From Diplonema papillatum (lineage: Eukaryota > Euglenozoa > Diplonemea > Diplonemida > Diplonemidae): 64,000 bases of DNA. The stretch spans positions 253,001-317,000 of the forward strand of contig JAPJBO010000086.1 in the NCBI GenBank assembly GCA_030068145.1. Direction: 5' to 3'. Below, one piece after another: positions 57,031 to 64,000 of the stretch. The position numbers and the translations under genes were made by a program. The notes under the pieces were generated by a model. It did not search any database. It was given only the letters and a program-made list of their open reading frames with translations, and had not been told where the DNA came from. Positions within the stretch are counted from its first letter, which is position 1. Each line of letters starts with the position of its first letter.

Positions 57031-57565
57031 ACACTGTTTTTCAGTCAAATTTGGCTGGTTACATTGAGGTTACACTGTTTTTCAGTAAAATTTGAATGTT
57101 TTTCAGTCGAATTCGGCCGGTTACATTGAGGGTACACTGTTTTTCTGTCAACTCTGGCTGGTTGCATTGAGGGTACACTGTTTTTCAGTCAAATTTGGCT
57201 GGTTACAATGAGGTTACACTGTTTTTCAGTAAAATTTGAATGTTTTTCAGTCGAATTCGGCCGGTTACATTGAGGTTACACTGTTTTTCAGTCAAATTTG
57301 GCTGGTTACATTGAGGGCACATCGTTTTTCAGTCAAATTAGGCTGGTTACATTGAGTTTACACTGTTTTTCAGTCAAATTTGAATGTTTTTCAGTCAAAT
57401 TAGGCTGGTTACATTGAGGTTACACTGTTTTTCAGTCAAATTTGAATGTTTTTCAGTCAAATTAGGCTGGTTACATTGAGGTTACACTGTTTTTGAGTCG
57501 GATTCTGCTGGTTACATTGAGGTTACACTGTTTTTCAGTCAAATTTGGCTGGGTACATTGAGGGC
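57031..57565 (+). repeat. Second satellite array, units of about 41-45 bp
   Basis: A dozen variants of GGTTACATTGAGGTTACACT followed by GTTTTTCAGTCAAATTTGGCT, some with an extra GAATGTTTTTCAGTC segment. Directly abuts the 71-bp array; both share the GTTAC/GTAAC word. Confidence 0.9.
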
Positions 57566-57697
57566 AGTTGCGTTTCCGCGTTGGTGTTGTTGCTTCGCTT
57601 TTGGACTCCTTCTTCGACTTTGCACGGTCCCAACGTCCTGGTCTGCCCTTGGCACGTCTTGCGCTCAGTCTGCGCAGTTCGTCTCTCCTGCTTGACT

Positions 57698-58306
57698 TCA
57701 TGCTTCCATCGAGCCTGCTTGCGCTCCCATCCCGACGGGTATTGCGTCTGCGGTCGAAAACTGCCATTCAGTGTTGCAGCTTTGCGGAGCTCCGGCTCGC
57801 ACCTTGTCGCCGGCCTTCTTCGCCGTCTGCTCTTGTGCGGCGGCTTCGTAGGCGCGCATCACAGCTTCAAACGGCTGGTTCGCTATTTGTGGTCTCTTGT
57901 TGAGTCTGGCCATGTTCCCGCCTCCGAGAGACGTCAGGACGTTGACTTGCATCTCAAGCGCCGGGTGCATCGGCGTCTGCACGATACTCGTCAGCCGTCG
58001 CATCGCGCTCTTCATCGCGTACGATTTCGAGGTCGCCGAGTCCCGATACTCGGCTGTCGCTCGTCTCTGAACCTCATCCATCGCGCGATTCGAAAGAGCA
58101 TCGGCGTCGATATTCTGCTCGCGCGGCACGTGCTCCAACTTGATGTCGGTGCCTTTCTGCCGCAGTTCCGCCACCTCTGCCTGCGCCCTCGTCTTGTACG
58201 GTCGCCGAGCTTCGGAACAGCGCGCGTTTCCTGTCATCTGGTCAACGACAACTCCGCTGTCCCCCCGAACAACCAGCTCTCCGCTCAGCCCTGGCTGGTC
58301 CGCCAA
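57698..58306 (-). pseudogene. RNase H domain fragment
   Basis: The minus strand reads ELVVRGDSGVVVDQMTGNAR and IKLEHVPREQNIDADALSNR, the second half of a type I RNase H fold, with the catalytic Asp of RGDS and the final Asp of NIDADALSN. The N-terminal half with the first Asp and Glu is not found upstream; the region there is a Val/Ala-rich repeat. About 120 residues with no recognised domain follow. It resembles the RNase H domains of algal and plant host-type proteins (RVT_3) as much as retroelement ones, so it could be one exon of a host gene or a relic. Confidence 0.55.
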
Positions 58307-58344
58307 CGCAGCTACCTCATCGCCTGGGCAGCAGCCGAAAGCTC

Positions 58345-58505
58345 AAAGCACCCCTTCCGCGGGTGCTCGATCACAAGTTGCCCCGGCTGCCAAAGCATCT
58401 ACCGCGTCGCAGCCCATCGCCACCCTAAGAAGCACCCCTTCCGCGGGTGCTCGTTCACGAGTTACCCCAGCCGCCAACGCAGCTACGTCGTCGCCTGCCA
58501 TCACT
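58345..58505. repeat. Direct repeat of about 70 bp, two copies
   Basis: GCACCCCTTCCGCGGGTGCTCG begins both halves (58350 and 58432 approximately), each followed by ATCACAAGTT/TTCACGAGTT and CCAGC-GCCAACGCAGCTAC-like sequence; a third partial copy lies just before, near 58300. On the minus strand each unit reads VAALA plus RAPAEGVL. Confidence 0.7.
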
Positions 58506-58599
58506 GCTCAATCAAGACCTGCCCCTTCTCGGCCAAGAGGGTCCATATCAGCCTCTGCAGCGCCGTCTGCCGTAGCAGCTCCATAGCAGCCTGCATCTG

Positions 58600-59260
58600 C
58601 TTCGCCTATTCTGCTCCCTGTTGTTACGGTACGGCTTCAGCGAAATTTTTCATTTTTTTGGTAAAAACAAAGACGGCTTGCTTGCTAGGACTTTTCACTT
58701 TGGTTCTCACCTTGACCTGGAACTGGGGTCAGCAGGGTTCGCACTGACAGCTCAGCTGGTGATCTGACACCAGACTAAGTTAGAGCAGACTAAAGACAGC
58801 TGCACCGAAGCTAAGCTCTCACTGTCTCAGCTGCAGCTTCTGGCGGAAAAACTCGGGAACCATACTGCAGGCTGCACTGCAGCGTGGACCTTTGTGGTAC
58901 TCATTTGGAAATTTGATACATGAGATGAGGCTTTTCATCATTTTTTTTTTCATGTTTGTGTTGTCACAGTTGTGGATTCAGATACAGTGGAATGCCGCTG
59001 CGGTGGCCATGATGGGCGCCGGGTCAAACCCGAAGTGCCAGGGCGGGCACGGCCATGCTGCCATGTCTTGGACTAACCAAGGACTCCTGAAGGAGTGTAC
59101 TGAAGATTTCATGACCAGCAAGCTATTAGCCGTATCCTCACACACGTACACAAATCCAAGGGTTTGCGGGAACCATTCCCGAAACGGTAGGACATGTTCG
59201 TGGTAGAGGCCGCGGGAAACTGTGGAAAACGGGTGGAAACCCGCCGAAACCCAAAAAAAA
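58600..59260. other. Spacer, no gene seen
   Basis: Nothing recognisable apart from a T11 run near 58938. Confidence 0.4.
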
Positions 59261-59263
59261 TGT

Positions 59264-59433
59264 TTTAATGGCATAATGGGGAAATTAGCAAACATTAATG
59301 GCATAATGGGGAAATTAGCACCGCTTTAATAGCATAATGGGGAAATTAGCAGCTTTAATAGCATAATGGGGAAATTAGCACCACTTTAATAGCATAATGG
59401 GGAAATTAGCAAACTTTAATAGCATAATGGGGA
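59264..59433 (+). repeat. Short tandem array, about 27-31-bp units
   Basis: Six copies of TTTAATAGCATAATGGGGAA followed by ATTAGCA and a variable 0-5-base joint. Confidence 0.9.
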
Positions 59434-59639
59434 ATCACCCACTCTAATTCCCGCCGACACGGCACGACCCCTTCTGCGGCCACAACGACGTTCACCCGTG
59501 AGCCGCCCCCGCAGCGCGACCCATCTGCTGTTACGTAGACACCGACTGTGTGCACAGTGCGTTGCTCAGGGTAGTCGAAGGCCTGACAATCACTCTGCAA
59601 CAAACGCTCACCGTGACAATCAGATGAGCCTGCGAGGCA

Positions 59640-59990
59640 CTTTTCCAGTCGACAATGATTTTCGGGGTTCGGAAAACAGCAAAGTTCGGGCGAAACTAAG
59701 TTGCTAAGTTGTGGTGATGCAAAAGCAAAGTTCGGGCGAAGCTAACTTCTGGTGAAGCAAAGTTTGGTGAAGCAAAGTTCGGGCGATGCTCAGTTCTGGT
59801 AGACTGACTCACGTTACCCAAGGGGACCCCAATATACCGTGAGTTAATGAGAAACTCTGCAAAAAACGCATATTTCGGGCACGAAAACCGACATCCCCCG
59901 AAAATCATTTTCGACCGGAAAAGTGTCCTTGGCCGGGTTCGAATCCGGGCCTTCAGGCCTGAAGTGTGCGGCAAATACCCGGTGATCGGG
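59640..59990 (-). mobile_element. tRNA-derived SINE, copy 2, minus strand
   Basis: Read on the minus strand from about 59990: a diverged tRNA head with CTTCAGGCC and B box GGATTCGAACCC, then TTTTCCGGTCGAAAATGA, GAGTTTCTCATTAACTCACGG, and GAACTTTGCTTCACC tail units down to about 59700. Same order as the plus-strand copy at 32232. A separate plus-strand scrap of the body (TTTTCCAGTCGACAATGATT) is at 59641. Confidence 0.75.
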
Positions 59991-60152
59991 AGTCACGGAT
60001 CGAGAACCCCGGAGCGGGGGTATTGACTACTAGAAAAACGCGTACGACGGTAGGCTAAAAAAGTGCTCCCGGGCTTCGCCCCCGACCCCCTAAAAAGTGG
60101 GGTTGGCTCGACAGAGCTATTAGCATATCTCTCATCTCGGACCAAGTAAACA

Positions 60153-60570
60153 ATGTCCGATTCCACTGATTCTGACTCACTGATTCGAAATCCGCTGGCT
60201 CCGTGGCAACAACAGATTTCGTCGCGGACCCGGAGTCCGATCACGAGCCTGAGGCTCGTGAAGGCCCGATGAATCTTGAGGACCGTAAACTCGATGAGAT
60301 GCCGGAGGCCGCAAAGCTCTTCTATGACAAAACCCATCGCATGTATATGCGAAGGGGTAAGAAGCAGTGTCTGCAGGATGCTCTGACACGTGCTTTAGTC
60401 ACAAAGAAGTGGAGTCGGAGGTAGCAGACAAACTTGCCCGTTTCGAAATGAAGCGGAAACGCGAGCAGGGTGGAGAGAGCAGCGTGTGTGTTGAACCAAC
60501 CCAAGCTGAGAAGCGTTGTCGGCTTGTTCAGTCTGTTGCCTTACCTACATGTGAAACTGGCATAGGTTAA
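60153..60570 (+). other. Possible remnant of a small coding gene
   Basis: Two overlapping frames have charged, protein-like sequence (AKLFYDKTHRMYMRRGKKQC up to about 60420, and DKLARFEMKRKREQGGESS from about 60427), suggesting one small gene with a frame change or unseen intron. No family. Confidence 0.25.
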
Positions 60571-60884
60571 AGTCTACCAGAAGCGAAAAAGGATTCCGGG
60601 TGCTACGGTGGCCGTGCACGTTCTTGGGCGCGTGCCTTGTGTTGGGTGGGTGTCTGGTAACCCGTGAAGTTCTTTTCTGGTGCAATCCGACGAGACTAGT
60701 GCCAAGTTTTGTCTCACAGCTGGTTTCCTTGGGCTGCAACCTTAAGGGAGAGGCAACGACAGGCGCAATTCACCTCAAAAAGGACCACACACCCCCACTC
60801 ACAAGGTCAACGCACAGTCACTATTTTACAAAGTTTCACGATCTTTCTTTTTTCGGACTTAACCATAAGGGAAGCACTTAAGTC

Positions 60885-61075
60885 GGGAAAATATATAACG
60901 GAAGCTGCTTCCGTTATATTTTTTTCCCAGCTTCCGTTATATATTTTTTCTGCTTCCGTTATATATTTTCCAGCTTCCGTTATATATTTTCCAGCTTCCG
61001 TTATATATTTTCCAGCTTCCGCTATATATTTTCCAGCTTCCGCTATATATTTTCCAGCTTCCGTTATATATGCTA
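60885..61075 (+). repeat. 22-bp AT-rich tandem array with palindromic start
   Basis: About eight copies of CTTCCGTTATATATTTTCCAG. The first unit is preceded by its own inverse (AAAATATATAACGGAAGC then GCTTCCGTTATATTTTT), making a hairpin. Confidence 0.9.
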
Positions 61076-61090
61076 TGTTCTGATAAAGAT

Positions 61091-61397
61091 TGGAGTGTTT
61101 CCATAAGTCACCACACAGAAATGCAGGCCCAAAGTCACCGGAGAAAGCCTAACTAGATAACGAAGAAAGCCTAACTAGAGAAACAAAAGAGGAACAGCAA
61201 CAAGATGGAAAGGCAACGAGACGCATCTGGAAACCCCCGACAGCAAAATCAGCAGCAGCTTCCGCACCAGCTGCAACTTCCGCAGCCGCAGCAGTTTCAG
61301 CACCAGCAGCAACTTCCGCATCAGCATCACCAGGCACCGAACCACCCGCAGCAGTTCCAGCACCAGCAGCAACTTCCGCATCAGCTTTACCAGGCAC
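61091..61397 (+). repeat. Left arm of a large inverted repeat
   Basis: About 300 bp, reverse-complementary to about 62150-62463. At least the outer 170 bp are nearly identical (one difference noticed); the inner part is Gln/His codon repeat with more differences. Confidence 0.9.
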
Positions 61398-61588
61398 ACA
61401 ACGGAACGATGTTCCGGTGGGCGTCCTTGCAGCAGGCCACTAAGGCCACACCCCCGAAACCACCATGCAGCGCGGTTCCATCCAAGAAGATCTGGGGTAG
61501 AGCCCCGGCAAGAGCCCTCTTTGAGCTGGCGAGGGTCAGGAAGGCGCATCACAACACCTCACCTTCCATTGACCTCGAACTTCGCTAG
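61205..61588 (+). CDS. Gln/His-rich protein, left-arm copy (chimeric C-terminus)
   Basis: 127 residues. The first 65 (MERQRDASGNPRQQNQQQLP ... QFQHQQQLPHQ) match the start of the minus-strand protein at 62349 almost exactly; after about 61400 the sequence is unrelated (GTMFRWASLQQATKATPPKP). Looks like a duplicated 5' end fused to other DNA. Gln/His low complexity, prion-like in composition; function unknown. Confidence 0.45.
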   Translation: MERQRDASGNPRQQNQQQLPHQLQLPQPQQFQHQQQLPHQHHQAPNHPQQFQHQQQLPHQLYQAHNGTMFRWASLQQATKATPPKPPCSAVPSKKIWGRAPARALFELARVRKAHHNTSPSIDLELR

Positions 61589-61695
61589 AGAAGACCTTCT
61601 TAAAGAATCTCCCTGTTTTGCTCGCGTGGCTGAGGAGAGCCCCCTGCAGTCTTCCCACTTCGCGAAGCAATCCTCACTTTTCACCCCGCCCATCG

Positions 61696-62349
61696 TCACG
61701 TCTTCTGCTTCCGCTGCTGCGACCTGCTGCCCTGGGCTGCTCCTTCTGCTTGCGGTGCGTCCCGATGCTGTGCTTGCAGCCCGGCAGCTGGTGGGGCTGC
61801 TTCTTCTGCTCGTGGTGCGTCCCGATGCTGCGCCTGCACCTCCCTGGCCGCTGGTGGGGCTGCTCTTTCTGCCCGTGGTGCGGCCTGATGCTGTGCTGCT
61901 CGCACGTGCCCAGAGGCTGCGCCTCGCGGTGCGTCTGGATGCGGGTTGTATGGTGCGTCCATATAGGCACCCGGACCGTAGGAGGGCACTGGGTTGTAGT
62001 AACCCGGATAACCCGCCGGGTAGGAGTACGGACTGTGCTGGTACTGCACAGTCTGGGGCTGAAAATGCTGCTGGTGCTGAAGCTGCTGCTGCTGGTGCTG
62101 GTGCGGCTGGTGGTGCTGCGGGTGCTGAAACTGCTGCGGGTGGTACTGTGCCTGGTGAAGCTGGTGCGGAAGTTGCTGCTGGTGCTGGAACTGCTGCGGG
62201 TGGTTCGGTGCCTGGTGATGCTGATGCGGAAGTTGCTGCTGGTGCTGAAACTGCTGCGGGTGCTGAAACTGCGGATATTGCAGCTGGTGCGGAAGCTGCT
62301 GCTGATTTTGCTGTCGGGGGTTTCCAGATGCGTCTCGTTGCCTTTCCAT
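61696..62349 (-). CDS. Gln/His/Pro-rich protein, right-arm copy
   Basis: 217 residues. The same N-terminus as the left-arm copy, continuing with Gln/His repeats, then a Tyr/Pro/Gly segment (SPYSYPAGYPGYYNPVPSYG) and an Ala/Arg/Gln tail with three RDAPRAEEAAPPAA-like repeats. The layout resembles disordered, condensate-forming proteins. It follows the reverse transcriptase frame at 62956 on the same strand, so it might belong to that element; nothing else links them. Confidence 0.5.
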   Translation of the reverse strand: MERQRDASGNPRQQNQQQLPHQLQYPQFQHPQQFQHQQQLPHQHHQAPNHPQQFQHQQQLPHQLHQAQYHPQQFQHPQHHQPHQHQQQQLQHQQHFQPQTVQYQHSPYSYPAGYPGYYNPVPSYGPGAYMDAPYNPHPDAPRGAASGHVRAAQHQAAPRAERAAPPAAREVQAQHRDAPRAEEAAPPAAGLQAQHRDAPQAEGAAQGSRSQQRKQKT

Positions 62350-62463
62350 CCTGTTGCTGTTCCTCTTTTGTTTCTCTAGTTAGGCTTTCTTCGTTATCTA
62401 GTTAGGCTTTCTCCGGTGACTTTGGGCCTGCATTTCTGTGTGGTGACTTATGGAAACACTCCA
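62150..62463 (-). repeat. Right arm of the large inverted repeat
   Basis: Reverse complement of 61091-61397; both arms hold AGAAAGCCTAACTAGATAAC and the start codon region of a Gln-rich protein. Confidence 0.9.
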
Positions 62464-62955
62464 TCAAATTCTTCCTCGGTACGGTTGCCTTCTGAGCCGT
62501 CGTCGCCGAAACCGGCGTCCGAATTTAACTTCTGTTTAATAGCTTCTAGTAAGCAAACCTCGAATACATCTCACAATGTGCCTCGGTTGTGTTCCTTAAC
62601 TGGATTGCTGGCGCGATGGGATGAGCTGCCCGGCGAAATGTGGCCGCCATGGCGGCTGCAGTTGCGGGCGTAGCCGGCGCGACCGCAAGCAGACGGCTGC
62701 GTGCGCAACCACCGTTGCCAGCTCGACCGGCGTGTGGGCACGGGCTTGCGCTGCCGTGGGCCCGATCGCGCTCTTCACGCTATCATGGGATTGTCCCAAT
62801 GGCTTCTATCCCAATGGTCCTAGCCAGCAGCTCAAGTCGGGAGAAAGCAGACTGGAACGAATATTCCCTCCCTTCTTAAGCAGAGGCCAGACGCGCGGAA
62901 GCGCACCTGACGAAGCGCCGTTCCTCCCTTAATAGGTTAGCAATTTCCCTCTCAA
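62464..62955. other. Spacer, no gene seen
   Basis: No supported frame; separates the inverted repeat from the retroelement. Confidence 0.4.
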
Positions 62956-63996
62956 CTACACCTTGCTCGAGGACGCGCTCTCTCGGCCTGAGGCCACAGA
63001 AGCCAACTTCAGACCCAGCCTGCTCGGGAGATCCGCAATGTTCCGATCCCCGGGAACCCATTGGAACCAAACCCTGGCTCTCGCTTGCGCCAGGAACTCC
63101 CAGAGCGCATGAACAGGAGCCAGGAGCTGTTTCGTCCTGGACTTCCCTTGAACCAGGTTCCCAAGCACTGTCTGATTGTCTACCCAGACCGAGACAGTGT
63201 AGTCCTTCCGCCCCGTGAACCATAGTCGAAAGGCCACAGAGACCGCCGCGAACTCCAGAGCATGGATCGGCAGACCGGACCCCTGCGGAACCGCATAGGA
63301 GAAATACTCGACAGCCACCGGACGATCGTCTTCCAGTACTATACAGACGGCGCCTAAACCATACAAGCAAGCATCGGTGAGGAGGACGTACCTGATGGCA
63401 CAGCCACGCTGGACCGCCCTCACCGGCACCGATCTCTGGAACGTGCTCGGGTCCCCCTCCAACACTTTAACCCACCAGCTCAAGGCAACCTCAAGGGGCT
63501 CGCCGAGCTTGAAGCCGACAAAGGTCGACGAGGAATTGGCGCGCCTAAATATAGGCTGGAGAGGCACCCGGCCAACCTTGCCATACAGCGCCGTCGAAGC
63601 GAAGCCGAGCTTGCCTGCAAGCGCCGCTGCCTCACCCGGTGCAAGGGAGTCACGCGCCCGAACGTCTTTCAGCCGAGATACCAAGCCGTTTTTTCTTGCC
63701 CCGGAGAGAGAGATGCTCACTGCCTCCGCAGTTACCGCGAACACTAGGCCCAGGTGGCGAAATGCCCTGCCCTGTGTCGTTTTCTCCGGGTTGAACGTAG
63801 TACGCAGAATATCCTGAAGGAGCTCTAAGACGTCCGCCAGCACCCTGTCATCCTCCGACCTACAGGGCGCCGCGAAATCGTCAAAATACTGACATAGAGG
63901 CACCTTTAGACCAAGGCGAACAACGCTCGCCAGCACCTTGGCGAAGGCGTTGTAGTGCGTGACGGCCGCCGCCTCGCCGAAGGACAACCTTTCCAT
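62956..63996 (-). mobile_element. Reverse transcriptase-RNase H retroelement, C-terminal part (runs off the window)
   Basis: The minus-strand frame gives the end of a reverse transcriptase (VPLCQYFDDFAAPC with catalytic YFDD; FNPEKTTQGRAFRHLGLVF), a thumb/connection region (SLAPGEAAALAGKLGFAS) and RNase H (YVLLTDACLYGLGAV, IHALEFAAVSVAFRLW, VSVWVDNQTVLGNL, WFQWVPGDRNIADLPSR). The style resembles DIRS/Ngaro-type elements. It differs clearly from the element in HslU intron 1. The N-terminal part lies outside the window; no terminal repeats or recombinase visible here. What is visible looks unbroken. Confidence 0.75.
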
Positions 63997-64000
63997 GCGG

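Noticed and set aside
56291-57048. Reverse-strand frames with GYSGYMLVT repeats
   Set aside because: Produced by the 71-bp satellite; the unit length is not a multiple of three.
57545-58747. 400-codon plus-strand frame
   Set aside because: Antisense to the RNase H fragment and to the 70-bp repeats; Cys/His/Arg-rich random look.
1-64000. CRISPR arrays, bacterial operons, rRNA genes
   Set aside because: The tandem arrays have no unique spacers of constant length; genes have introns and are widely spaced; no rRNA-like sequence recognised.

Overview
The window is nuclear DNA of a eukaryote, probably a single-celled alga or protist. Genes are split by GT-AG introns of about 60 bp to 3 kb whose phases match exactly, exons are GC-rich with alanine/proline/serine low-complexity tracts, and genes are separated by long non-coding stretches full of repeats. 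A chromerid or related alveolate would fit (mitochondrial HslU, N-terminal Met-Gly-Cys proteins, an alveolate-like myosin), but this placement is inference; the sequence alone does not prove the lineage.

Layout. 1-6.1 kb: the 3' part of a myosin whose tail ends in a PH domain. The PH domain is split by an intron holding a 1.26 kb element with perfect 35-bp terminal inverted repeats. 6.5-7.9 kb: an Ala/Pro-rich protein with a terminal Cys4 zinc ribbon. 9.1-13.8 kb: HslU (ClpY), the ATPase of the mitochondrial HslVU protease; its first intron hosts a reverse transcriptase/RNase H retroelement on the opposite strand, flanked by a 20-bp direct repeat. 16.4-17.4 kb: a lipid-anchored type protein kinase with DFA in place of DFG. 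18.3 kb: a small membrane protein. 24.6-25.7 kb: a double ubiquitin-like protein ending in a CaaX box. 26.7-27.1 kb: a DCC-type thiol oxidoreductase. 28.1-29.6 kb: a ZIP zinc transporter with an eroded copy of its first exon just upstream. 34.8-39.0 kb: an inositol polyphosphate 5-phosphatase whose catalytic domain is interrupted by about 690 residues that include a PDZ-like domain. 40.1-40.7 kb: a three-exon small gene recognised by phase-matched short introns. 45.2-46.2 kb: a two-exon Met-Gly-Cys protein.

49.2-56.1 kb holds two neighbouring FG/NPF-repeat genes. The first has a coiled-coil tail and a partial tandem duplicate of its own promoter and 5' end; the second combines SAM, FG repeats and PDZ. 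From 56.2 kb to the end the window is mostly repetitive: a 71-bp satellite, a second 40-odd-bp satellite, an RNase H fragment, several short tandem arrays, a tRNA-derived SINE, a nearly identical inverted duplication carrying the start of a Gln/His-rich protein on both arms, and the C-terminal part of a second, different reverse transcriptase/RNase H element running off the window.

The genes do not form a pathway. Recurrent themes are membrane targeting by lipid or lipid-binding domains (PH, Met-Gly-Cys, CaaX, phosphoinositide phosphatase) and PDZ/SAM scaffolding, and transposons placed in introns without disturbing the reading frames.
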